Position numbers and translations under genes: made by a program. A model generated the notes under the pieces. That model was not told where the DNA came from. It made no database searches and saw only the letters and a list, made by a program, of their open reading frames with translations. 64,000 bases of DNA from Apteryx mantelli (Eukaryota > Chordata > Aves > Apterygiformes > Apterygidae). The stretch lies in the NCBI RefSeq assembly GCF_036417845.1, contig NC_089982.1, forward strand, positions 70,507,684 to 70,571,683, in the 5' to 3' direction. This document shows positions 24,200-36,260 of this stretch, in pieces (the stretch's first letter is position 1; each line of letters opens with the position of its first letter).

Positions 24200-24620
24200 G
24201 TTTGGCTCACAGTTTTTGCCAGCTTAAATGCTTGGTGCCTCCTTCGGCTTCAGCGCAGCCATTCTGGCGTGGGGCTGGACCGGCTGCCCATCCACGCACA
24301 GCCAAAGCCTCCCACCGAAGCAACTGGGCTTGGGGCCAAGTGCGTCTTCGAGACATCTGGGCCAAACCCCGTTGTTGGGGGGGGGGGGGGGTCCCTTTTT
24401 TGCCAGCGCATGCTGGAGCCTTATCATGGTTCCTTGGCACATGCTGAGTCCCTGCAAGGGCAGGGGCTTCGAAGTGGCCCCTTGGGCACCCGCCGTGGAG
24501 GAAGCGCCGCAGTCAAGGGATGGAGGTGAGGACACAGTGAGCCGCCCCTTTTCCTTCCCCTTCCCCTTCCTCTCCCTGCCTCCTAAACCTGCACCTCACG
24601 AGCAAGAATCCTCCTCAAAA
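24200..24620. other. GC-rich intergenic patch with 15-base G run
   Basis: GC content jumps over about 400 bases. Overlapping ORFs are open on both strands (for example 24,228-24,650 + and 24,224-24,535 -), which is what GC-rich non-coding DNA produces. CpG is only modestly frequent, so it is not a clear CpG island. It includes a homopolymer G run at 24,377-24,391. No protein family or splice structure is recognised. Confidence 0.5.
24377..24391 (+). repeat. Homopolymer G run (15 G)
   Basis: Fifteen consecutive G follow GTTGTT and precede TCCC. Such runs are unstable, can form quadruplexes and are often miscounted in assemblies. Confidence 0.9.
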
Positions 24621-27600
24621 ACTGTTTGCTGTCTCTGTTGCATTTATTAGCATTTGGAAAGCACTTAAAGGATGATGGACTATTTATTTGGTTAGCATTA
24701 CTGCCTGATTTCATCCCATTATGCCTAGTTATACACCCTTTGATGCCAGTAGATCCTGTAGGGCAGCACCATGTTTTCATGTCACCCTTTAAATATTTGT
24801 TAATACATCCCCCATTTTTTTGCCAAGAAAGGGGAGTTAAGCATGAGATAAACTACCCTTCCTGGCACTTGACTTTTTTTTTTTTTTCTTAATATGCTCC
24901 TCAGAATTTGAGAAGTTTTTAAGTCATCCATTATTTTCTAGACACCATTAACCAAGAAAGGGTGCTTTGTTACAGGCAATCGTACAAAGTGCAGTACAGT
25001 TTATGAAGCAATACCCTCCTATAATCCAGAGTGCGAAATAACCTGCGGCACTGTCACAGGCTGGTGATTAACAGAAACTGGGACCTAGCCTCAACTTTTA
25101 AAAGTTGTAGATGCAGTTGTGGTTGTAGAAGACCCCTACACACAGGGGTCTGAGGAATGGGGCAATGTTGAGGAAGAGAAGACAGATATTTTGTGGGAGA
25201 GGCAGATTTCCCCTTGAGAACAGACATGGAAAGAAAAACCTAGGTGTATTCATGCAGTTTCCACACTTCCATAGCTGCAGTGTCACCCAGTACATGTGAG
25301 CAGGGAGCCACTTCCTGCTGCAGCGGTGAGATTGGGGCCGGATGCTTTTGGACTCGAGATTTGCTCCTTGCTTGTAAGGGAGAGTTTGGGGGAATTCAGT
25401 TTGACACTGAGGTGTTTCTAAACAACAGCACAGGTTGAATATCCCACTGCTCACTCACATACTTGCAGAGGAACAAAATTCATATCTAATCTCCTTTCTT
25501 CTTCCAAAGCAACTATGTGAAGCGGATTTTGGCCAGACTGAGGAATCATGGCCAAAAGGATCTGCAGCAGATCTAAACTCTAAATTTCGGCTGAAACACA
25601 CAGGAAGACAGGAGACCTACTACAAGAAGAGGTAAAGTAGGACTGAGGATTGTGCCACTCTTTACTCAGCTGAGAAGGGGCTCCCCCTTGTTGTTTTGGA
25701 AATAGTGTGCTGATTCTGCTCTTGAGCATGGCAAAACACAGCTGTTTAAGCAAAGTGGTGGGTTGGGGACTGGAGATCAGCAATGCATTTTGTGATGGAG
25801 GAGGTAAGAATGAGACACAGAAACCAGAGCAAAGAGGCGAAAATGAAGGAGCTTACAAAATTAACCCTGTATATATTACATGGATATAATGTTAGTGTTC
25901 TGTAACATTTATACTCAAGGTAGAGGGAAGTATGAAATACTGTTTGGTGGACTAATGCAGTTCAGTGGCCATCAGCTGTTCATAAATCAAGTACAGAGAC
26001 AGTTTGCAAACTGCCTTGCTGCCATGACAAAGACACAGTGATTAATGTTTCCGATATGGATTAGGGAGGCACTGAGGTAATATTACATGTAACTCTGAGA
26101 TGTTACCTTTCTTCTACTTTTCAGCTGAAGGCCAAGCAAAGTTTAGTCAATATTACACAGAATCAAACTGCTAAGAGAGTGCCATATGTTTTGTTTTATA
26201 ATGTTCACATGCATACCTTTGCAAAAGCAGCTTTTGGAATATTAAAAAAAAAATCAATACCTATTATGCAGTAACTTTATCAGCACTTTCTTACACTTAT
26301 TTCCCAATCTTATGCTGTTATGTAAGTTTCTGTACAGGCTATATTTTAGCATATATGTATATGTAGTTCTCTTTCCTTCTCTGATGTGGTTTTTTTTCAG
26401 TCTCTGCAGTGTGGCATCAATCCAATATCTGTAAATCATCTCATCTCCTCAGCCCAGAGAAGAATGCAATCACTGGAAATTCCCTAACTTCCTCAGGAAG
26501 AAGAAAAAAAAAATAGGAGAGAGTCCAAAGACTCTCAGCAGCAAAAATCCCAGTCTTCTCTTCCATATGGAGCCATATCCTGCACTGCCAGGGAGCTAAG
26601 GGTGGGTTTGGGACACAGAGTACATTGCACACACCGCTGTCTTGCTTTGTTCATCCCCTCCAGACTGTAAGGCTACCTCCACTCACATTCCTCTCATATA
26701 TAAGGTCTTGCAAGGAAGCTCGGATTTGCTCAGCTCTTGGACAGGGAATACATGGATGTAGCTGGACTGTTTTTCCATGATAGATTATGTTCTGGAAACC
26801 TTCAAGGAGCATTGCTTTGTAAGTACCCCTCCTCTCTGAAGCCTGGGCCTTTCTACATTCCCTGCTATTTCCTGCGTGTATTTGCAGAAGACCCACAGGA
26901 TTCTTTAACTAGACTTGCTAATTAATTGACCAAGTCTAGAAGAAAAGTCACAGACACTGATTAAGCTAACATTTGACTTGGATTCCCAAATTTGAAATCA
27001 GACCTATGCTTGTGGTTTTCTTATGCAGCTAATCTGGAGTGTTGTTACCCCACCACCTGTGCCTGACCCCTATGCTTGTGTGACTACTAGTGGTTTTAGT
27101 TGAAAGTGCTGTCTGATGAACGCCAGAACTGTAATGTAAATTGATGTATATTTGTTGGAATTGGTGTTAGAAAAAAAATTAATTCTAAACTTAAAATATA
27201 CCACTCTATCATTTCTTTTTCCTCTGAAAGAAATAAGTGAAATCAAATGAGCCAAAATGCAAAGAAAACCCACTCCTACGTTAATAGAAAAAGTCATTTA
27301 CTGTTGTTTAAGTAAGATGCTCATGAACAGAACTCAAACAACACATTTCCACAGTTTCTCGTCATTATAGGGCAATTGCTCCATGTTTATCAAAAGATTT
27401 ACAAAAACGTAGTGTTCTTTTCTGACAAAAGGGTAATGTTAGTGGATAAACTGTTCACTTTGGTTTGATTGGCTTCACAAAAAAAAGTAGTTGTTGTATT
27501 TGGATTAACCAAAGATACCCACCTTGTTTCCAATAAATTGCATCCACTACTTGCCTGTTTAATTCTGTCAGTAGATATTTCATGAAGTATACAGACTGGC

Positions 27601-30600
27601 ACAAAGCACACACCACCAAATACACTGAAATTCATTCACCCCTTTCTTTTCCTCATTATTCATTAATAATACATGGGCACTTGTCTTCTGAATCTTTTAC
27701 TAGACCTTAATAGTTCAGATTTTACGAAGCACACAAGGTTCCATGAGAAAGGCTCCTCAAAATCATTCATAGTCTATATTTATTTGCATTGATCTATCAT
27801 CAATTAGCCTTTTAAACATACAAAATCCCTCTTCATGTTCCACCACTATCCATTTGTCTCTTATATAACTGATCAGTCTTTTTGTTTAACTTTCCAAGGC
27901 TATACCAAGATTGTTCATAATCTTACAGACATTCAAAATTAAAAATAATATTAGTGATTCTGTTTTTTTCCTCTAGTAAAATATTAAAAGAGATATTTTA
28001 TTCACATTGATCTTCCTTTGCATACATCTTCTGGTTCAGTAGGTTTCAGCTGTTTTCTTTTTGATTCTAAATAAAGCTTTTCAGTACAAATATTTCTTTC
28101 AGACTATTGAAATGTTTTACCTTGATAAACAGGCAATACAATTTGACTGAATCACTACATAGGTAAACAATTCTTTATTCCACAGAAATTATGCAAAGTG
28201 TTGTGACAAGTATTTTCATTTATCATATACAGCTCTAGCTCTTTCAGATGCTCAAAAAAGAGTATTTACACTAAATGTGTTGCAGTTCAGTCATAGTAAA
28301 GGTCTTTACTAGGTATGTTTCTGATTTCAGAATGTAGCTCAGAATGGAGTTAGTTGAGAATAACTCTCTGTCATCTTACATAAATTTAGTTAATCATATA
28401 GATCCGATTTCAACGAACTTCAGAACCAGAGAAGACAGGAGAACATTCTCACAGACTTTGCACTGACTTTGGATGTGTGAAAATCTGTCCCAGACTTCCC
28501 ATATGACCTTGCAGTAGCTGTTCAAGGCTTGTCCTGCAATACTCTGGCTTTGGGAGTGAAATCCAGCACCCGGGCTAAGCGTCCAGGCATGCTCAGAGGC
28601 GAGCTTCCCTGTCGGAGACGCCAGACTCAGGAGTGTGCCTCAAATACTGCTTTGATGGGTCTTGTGCGTCTTACTCAGCATTACGTTTGTGATCCTTAAG
28701 CTCTGAATTTCTACCTCAGAAATCCTGGTAATCAATGCTTCTGTCCTGTTTTCCACATACAGCAAGTGTCGAGATACATTTTCAGCATGTAGATATGGTC
28801 TGCTGTTATACCCTGGCCCATCATTGCAAACCTCAGAGGTCTAGCTTTATGGCACTCAGCTTTAAATGCACACGCAGCTTTCCAAGGGTTTTGGTATCTC
28901 CTACATAATCAGTAACAGCAACTCAGTTTATCAAAATATACATGCATAGCGAACACCAGACAGGGGTGGGAAGGATGTTGGGTGCATTTTTGTCATTATT
29001 CTCGCCAACTAGATTGCTAGTGGTTTATTGCAAGGCAAATATGCAGTGGATAAAGAATGGCCCCTAAAAAAAGTGAAGGAAGGCAATGAAAAAGAATGAA
29101 AGATAACATGGCCCAGCTGGTTTCTTCCAGGGGAAGAGGAACTTCCCCTTGGGAGTTTCTTTTCCTGAGTTAAAGATGGGGCACTGCTGGCTTGGATGTC
29201 ACTGGCCTTTTTGTTGCTGGACATCTCCTGCTCTCCCTTGCCCTTTGCCAAGGATGGGCCTTTGACTCTACGGCTACTAATGGGAGGGGTTTCAACTCTG
29301 CATCTACCTCCTCCTCCAGCAGGAGAAACTTCCGATGCGGTTCAGAACTACTGGTAGGAAAATCTGACAAGCAGATTTTAGCAGCTATACATTTTGATTA
29401 TTGTGGCTCAAAGTCAGCAAAATCTCAGAGGATACCTTACATCAAAGAAAAAAGAAATTCTTACAAAAACCCCTGTCTTTATTGTAATGATCAATGGATA
29501 ACTAGATAAATACAGAAAACAGTTCCCTGCAATGTAAAACAAGGGTCCAGAGAAGGCCAATAGTTTAGTGACATTATATCGCAGCTTTCCTCATTAGAAC
29601 TCTTGGTAAGGTGTGCCCCGTGATTAACGAGAGATCATTTATACAGCATTACCAGCAGGCAAATAATTCTAATTTCCAATAACATTAAATCATAATCACT
29701 ATGCAAATAATTTACATAATGTAATGGAATATCTGGTCATTACAAGGCAAACAATTCACAATGTTAACTGAGGTTAGTTAGTTATCACAGAGTAAATAAT
29801 ATTAGTAATTAAACAAAGCCAAGCTAATATCAGGTTTTAGCCAGTTAATAACCAGCGAGTGTACCACTAGCAAAATACATCAGACCACATAAAAATGTTC
29901 AATACTAACTTTGGTGTCTAATACAATAGGGATTGGGGATAATATCTATGTAAACTAATTATCCAGCAGGATGTTACTGACTATCTGGAGGTGTGTGAGT
30001 GAGAGGCTGGGAGGGATACAGAGTGAGGCTTATTGATTCTTGTTGTTTCATAGATGATACCTTTATATTTATTGAAATAATGAAATTATAGGTCCATCAA
30101 TGGCTTTTTGTCCTTTTCACATTTTTGAAGGGTTAAACCCTGCTGGCCACAGGATCCTGCCTACAATGTGGAAGATAAAGCACTGCTGCAGCGAGAAAGA
30201 GCCCAGATGAGACTAGTCTGTGTTCACATACTTGAAAGATAGCTGTAGATGTAGCATTATTCTAAATCTGGCATTAATCTAAATCTATTAACAGATTTAT
30301 TTACAACCATGGAATCAGATAATGTTATCAACCAGCATACGGGGTATGAAATGCGCCAGGAAATTCAGTAAGATCCGTAAAAAGGGAGAGAGCATAATAT
30401 ACAGGAGGGAAAACTATATTGGAACCAAGCAAAAGGCAGCCCAGAGCATGCTGGAAAACTGTGAAAATATGGATGCAAGGACTGAGTTTCTATATAGGTG
30501 ACTAGGGAGATGAAAAAATAAGATGTTGGGGAGAGGTAAAGGGAACAGTTGTTTTTCATCTTTTTATTTTCCTATTGAGAGGAAAGGATAAGAGGCAGAC

Positions 30601-32399
30601 ATTGTTGCTGCAAATAATGCCTGAAAGCAAACAGATGTATTTGTGAACTTTACTGTAGACAAATTTTTATTGAAAAGACATTGCATTTTGTTTGTTTATT
30701 TTCATTTTCTTTTGTCTTCTGATCATAAAGCAGATGAGTGCACTTAGGCTACAAAACTGGAAATTCAGGCACCATTGGTAATTTTAGGGACATTGAAGAT
30801 TTTTCCACGAAAGACTAGTCTCCTTGTCGTTCTAAAAGGATGTTCAGACATCAGCACTGGATTCCAGTTGAAATCTTCCTCCATAGTAAACAGAGGAATC
30901 ACACCCAAGCCCTCGATTTGGATTCTCTGTCCTTATTCAGTGTTGCTCTTGTGACTCATTTTTGTTTTCCCAATGTCTCAGATATTTCTGTGTTAGGCCA
31001 TGGGTAGACGTCCTCTTCAAGACCCCGAAGTGCCTGTTGAACTGTTGCTACCCACAGCTGTTTGCACAGCTGGCAGCTGGAAGCTGCCCCCCCAGCTCTG
31101 TTCCTGGAAGGGATCTTGGGTGGATTTGCTAAAATGCTTCAGGCAAACTTAGCCAGGCTTGCTCAAACCACTTTCATCAGCTGTTCAAATTAGCCCAACT
31201 GTGGTTGTCTGAAGCTGATTAGCAAATGCTGACAAGACTCCTTCTCGGCACAGTAATCTGTAGCATGAACAAGTAGCACACAGCGGGGGAGGGCAAGTAT
31301 TTTCAGTGGGCACAGTTGTTTGCCCAAAGAAATGCCCATCCCTGATCTTAGCTGGCTTTTATTAATAACTACGTATTAATTCAGTATATTGAAAGTACTT
31401 TAACCAAGCTTAGGTCGATAAAAGGGACATGAAGTATGGGGCACAGCTTTGTTTTTTTGGCATGTTCACGTTACCTACATAAATAGCTTCATTTTCAGAC
31501 ATGCTGCCTGGTTTCAACTTTTATGGAAGTCAATGTTAAGCAGCAGATGCTCAGCACCTGTGGGACCAACAATTTATTCAGGCACCTTTCTCTTTATTAA
31601 AGTGCCAGCTTTAATCCCAGTTTTGGAAGTTTTTCTCCTGTTCACAGACCCTCTGGGGTTTTAATAAATTCTCTTTAAAGGAATCCTAATCTCAGCTCCT
31701 TTAGCTCTTCTTTTATGAGGAACAATATTCAGAGTTTTAAGGAGGTTGGGGAGAGATCGGCCGGTTCTGGAGCAGGTAACCAAGGTGTTTTGGCTGTACT
31801 TCTCTAGTAAAGCATCAAACTAATCTTATGCTATTAGACAGTATCACTATGCAATATATATGTGTGTGTTTGCTAGTCAGGTACTTTACCTGTGTATCCA
31901 CAAAAAGAAATTCTTCAAGTGATATGAGAGATTGCTCAATCCTTTTTAAATCCAGGCATAGTTAAAAAAAAAAAAGTGAGATGGTACTGACTGAATAGTT
32001 TTGATATATGGGCAGTAAACTAGTCTCATCCTATTTGAAATTAGACCCAGTAGTGTACACTACAGAGGTTTAAAAGGCAGCTGTGCACTGATGAATTCTG
32101 CCTCTGTTTGGCAGATCTGGAGCTAGATTTAACGCATTGCTGTAGCCTGGGTTGTGAGAGTCGCCTTCAACTTGCCATCCCTAGTCAGGAGGGCAGCGAT
32201 GACCCTTCTAGCTTAGGAAGGCTAAGAGCAGCCTCCTGCCAAGGCAGAAGGTTTGTTTGTGTGAGATCCAGGCAAGCAAGGCCATAACTGCGCCCCAGAT
32301 CAGCATGTTAGCAGCAGGGCTCTGGATCAGGAACTTGGCCCATCCTGCCTGACGGTGCTGGTGGGCTCCTGCAGACGCTGCTTCCTGCTGCAGCCCTGG
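24621..32399. other. Intergenic, AT-rich; no gene seen
   Basis: No gene is supported across about 7.8 kb. ORFs at 25.1-25.45 (-), 25.4-25.9, 26.65-26.9 and 29.19-29.51 kb have no recognisable domains. The + ORF at 29,192 starts with a hydrophobic stretch that imitates a signal peptide, but nothing follows that I can identify. A slightly GC-raised piece lies at 28.5-28.65 kb, and a possible conserved element at 29.63-29.96 kb is listed separately. Confidence 0.6.
29632..29960. promoter_or_regulatory. Candidate conserved enhancer with POU octamer
   Basis: A consensus octamer ATGCAAAT occupies 29,701-29,708 and is followed by AATTTACATAATG. The flanks hold GGCAAATAATTCTAATT, TTAGTAATTAAAC, CCAAT and paired GTTAACTGAGGTTAGTTAG. 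Non-repetitive AT-rich text with POU and homeodomain sites is typical of conserved enhancers. Octamers bind POU-domain factors. Conservation is not shown by one sequence. Confidence 0.3.
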
Positions 32400-32850
32400 G
32401 GACGTCCCAGACCTTGATTTGTGCTTTTTTACTGCTAATGCTTCCTGCAGAGTGGACACCCCCCGCCTCGTCCCCGTTAGCTGCCTGCTGGCCCGTAGCC
32501 CTCATTTGTCAGTTTTGCCGTTCATCAGCTAAGACAACCATTGACAGCAGCACGACCAAGCTTTTTGCTTACAGCTCCCCCCCTTGCTGCTGCCGTGAGC
32601 ATGCACGAGCCAGGGCTTTCCTGGCAGACCATGCAGCGCCCACCTGCGCCCCGTTCCTCACCGAGGTAGGGAGCCTGGTTACGACCCCTGAGGGGCGCTG
32701 GCGGCGGAGCCCGGCCCCGCGGCCCCCGCAGCCCCCACGGCGCCGAGCCGCCCTCCCCGCGGAGCAGCGACCACCGCTGCTGCCGGAGGTCTCGCGTGCC
32801 GGGGGCCTCATGGCCCCACTGCACGACACGTTCTGGACGCATTTTTAAAA
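32400..32850. other. Small GC/CpG-rich patch, possible orphan CpG island
   Basis: From about 32,680 to 32,840 the sequence is strongly GC-rich with many CpG (GGGGCGCTGGCGGCGG, CCGCGGCCCCCGC, CGGCGCCGAGCCGCC, CCGCGGAGCAGCGACC). It lies 15 kb from the TAPT1 promoter. ORFs are open on both strands at once (144 aa +, 105 and 86 aa -), so no coding claim is made. Possibilities are the promoter of an unannotated non-coding RNA, an orphan CpG island acting as an enhancer, or a GC-rich insertion. Confidence 0.45.
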
Positions 32851-35800
32851 CACCTAGGTCAAATCTAGCTTTATTGGAAGGATCCCCGTCCTGTTTTACC
32901 TGAAGAGATTTTTTTTTTTAACCTCAAATGCAGGCTTGTTTCCCTTCAGAAGAATAAAATGAGACCTGTGGGATGGGGTCGCTGCGTCTCAAGTAGACGG
33001 GAGGATAAGGGCAAATCCTAATGAACTAATGAAACAGGGCTGCTCAGGTTTGGTGTTCAAGCTTGGCTGCACTGTTATTTTAAAATTTGTTATTTTTGAT
33101 CACTGGGCATAGAGAAATTCTGCCCTGGGGCTAGATGGTCTTCCCTTAATTTAGGTTGTTAAGAGAGGTAGAGTTATGGTAATTACTGACCATTACTGAC
33201 TATTCTGACTGTTAGGTACAGCAGCTAACTGTACTCAGCATCCTAAATTAGTGCAGGCTATAACAGTGACAGGGACAATTCATACCCATTCCCAGGATGC
33301 ACCGTGCTGTTGTATGCAACCCTGTATTTCTCTGTCTTTGGCCCATGTTCCAACATTATCTAATGTAACAAAATATGTATGCTCTTTGGAGGGCTTAGAG
33401 AGTTTTCCAAACAGGTATCTGGTCCCAAACCTTCATGGGAATGCCCCTTCTGCTCCGAGTACAGTGGGCACCGTGGTATACTGATGTATACCTGGCTCCA
33501 GCTTATTTTGACAAGATGTTTTTCCCTTTAAACTGCTACCATATTTCTTGGCTCTCTACCTGCCTGTATCTTTGATACAGAATAGGTTCAGATAGATCAT
33601 TCACTTCATACTTTTTCTCTAATTAAAAAAACAGGTTTTCTATTCAGACACTTAGTCAACAGCAATGACTAGCTCACCTTTCCGATTGTCTCCGAGCAGG
33701 CATGCTCAAGTATCTTTTTTTGGCCAGCTCTGGAAACAGTCTCTTCACTGAGATGGCGTGGGCAGATGTTGTTATCCTTGTAAATTGTCCACCTAGACCT
33801 CCATCCGGAGCGGGGCAGGAGACACAGGTCTCTACTTCTGCTGTCACTGGAGCATTGCCACTCCTACTAGACATTTATTTCTATTTCGATAGACTTGCCA
33901 ATAGGTTTCATGTTAGCAACTCATCAGTATTTTTTCCTTCATTTTCACATTTTTATTCCAGAAAGTTTCTCTCCTCCTGGATATTGTTGTTTGAACTCAA
34001 AAGCTTCCCCTGTCTGCATTGGTTTCTTCATACGGTTCCCCCTGGAAAAGAGAAAAACCTATCTCACTAGTGGCACCAAAGGAAAGTCACTTATAGTAGA
34101 TGATGCAAATCTTCATAACAGGCTTGTCTCTTTTCTTACACACATTGCAGGATAGCTAATACCTTTGGAAATAATTCATGGAAACATTGCTGCATCTTCT
34201 GATCTATCTATGCTGCTTTCAGGCAACATAATCTAAACTAGAGAAGAACACTCTTATTCTGGGTGGACAAAAACATGTCCACATAGCATTACTACATCAG
34301 CATACTTATAACAATAGTTGGTCATTTTCTCATCAGAGAAAAGCCCTTAGACCTGATTCACATATATATATTCTTCTTCTTAATCTAATGTAGAAGGGAT
34401 TACTTCTTTTGTTTTAATGAAAGTTGAGCAGAAGATAGAAATCTCACAAAAATTATTCATTTGCTAACCTCCCTGAATCTGAGCACAGGAGAAAGTGTGT
34501 GATGAATTGTATGGAGTAAAAAAATAACATTATTTGCTTCTTGCAAACTGATATGGAAAAGAGAACATAATGAAGCAGCATTAAGGCAACAAAGTAGAAA
34601 GGAAAGATAAATGACTTTAAAAGATGACTTTAGAAAGAGGAAGAAATATACAGACTGGTTGTACTTCAGAAAGAAATAGTGGATGAAAGCTCTGATTTAT
34701 GGAGGAGCAGGAAGAGGTAATAGAAGACTTTAAACAAACTTCAGGTTATCAAAGGAAATAAGATTTATGGAAGGGCAAGTACAAGCAGAAATGGAAGTTG
34801 TTACCAAGTTTTTAACTTGTGAGAGGTGTAAAGAGCAGAGCAGTGTCCTCTATTAGGTAAGGAATTGGTCACTATTGAAAGCTTTGCAAACTTTCAGAAA
34901 ACTTGAGGGAACAGATAATTTCAACAGGTGACGATATTTCATGATGTCAAGAGAATGCTAACAGTTGGATGGAAAAAGCTTTCTTACCCAAATAATTCTG
35001 ATTGAATTCTCAGGTCTTTTGCCAGAGTATTGTCCTCCTCAACTATTGATATTTAGCTAGCTATTACACTATATCATCAATGTTAAAGGTCTTTAAAAGC
35101 TGGAACAAGCTTAAGCACTCCAGACTAACAGTAGAATGAAGATGTGCAGAGCTCCTTGGGGAACAGTGCAGAGTGAATGGGAGATTTTAGGGCTGTGAGG
35201 GTATTTAAAGGCACTCAACTCAGCTTTCTTACTTCATGGTTTAGCTTCTAACTGTAAAGTAGGTTTAGAAAGGAGATTTAGGATGTAGATGCTCTGTGGG
35301 CTGTGTGTTTCACCTCTGACTCTCCACTGTGTTTAGAGAGTGCAAGTTATATGGGCAGCATTTGTCAAAGCAAACTCTGAGAAAGCAGGAGCATTACAGT
35401 CTATGGTTTACAGGAGCAAGAGAATTATTTCCTGTCTCTGCCAGCCTTCTCCAATGTCTATCCTGCTGTTTTCTTTCTGAGTACCTGTAAATGGCAATGT
35501 ATTTACTTTTACTTGTTATGTCCAGTGGAATAATCAACAGATCTGCTAAATACCACACCTTTCCTATGCTAATCTCATATATTCCTGTGCTACAGCTCAA
35601 TAATTTCAAAATGTTTATTACTGCAGCCATTGTTATTGGCTCCTTTTAAGGTTCTCCTCACCAGGCAGTCTCCAATGCAGTCTCCATCTTCTCTGCCACT
35701 CGCATGTCTAGTTGTCACTAGCTTCTGCAAGCTGTCTGAAAACACCTTTTTATACCTCCCAGATTGCACTGATCACATCTTTCTACCTGGAGAACTCCAA

Positions 35801-36162
35801 AAACCCAGGTTCCCCTAATTTTTCTCCCAGATATCTATTCCTCAAACCTGATTGCCACACTTAGCTTTCCCTAGCAAATTTCCCTCACCTCCTCCACCAT
35901 TAGGCTTTAGGTCCACAGTCTGAAAGGGTCATCAAGGCTCACCAGGCAGTATTACAGTTGCCAAATATCTTATACAGGATTAAGTATCTTATAAAATATA
36001 ATCATCCATAGATGACAAGTATATAGGTGTTTTGAGTTGTTTTACCTCTGTGGCAACTAGCTGTTTTTTCCAGAAACATACTACTTCAACTTGCTGAGCG
36101 TACAAAAAAACTGCCATTCTACAAAAATTACAGTGTATGCACAGTAGATCAGTTTTCAGATC

Positions 36163-36260
36163 CATCATGAAATGCATCATTGTATGCATTGAAATGTATC
36201 AAATGTATGCATCATGACATAGGAGTAACACATACATCATCCATGTACATACACCATGCA
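36163..36260. repeat. Degenerate ATGCATCA-rich array
   Basis: Within about 100 bases the sequence cycles through CATCATGAAATGCATCATTG, TATGCATTGAAATGTATC, AAATGTATGCATCATGACAT, then ATACATCATCC and ACACCATGCA. These look like diverged copies of an ATGCATCA-type unit. The array is short and imperfect. Confidence 0.5.

Noticed and set aside
24224..24650. Overlapping ORFs on both strands in a GC-rich patch
   Set aside because: Several frames are open at once, with a homopolymer G run inside and no recognised family; chance ORFs.
29192..29509. 105-codon ORF with a hydrophobic, signal-peptide-like start
   Set aside because: No recognisable mature domain, no cysteine pattern, no promoter or splice support; a similar ORF is open on the opposite strand.
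32414..32848. 144-codon ORF in the CpG-rich patch
   Set aside because: Antisense ORFs of similar length overlap, composition follows GC content, and no domain or splice context is seen.
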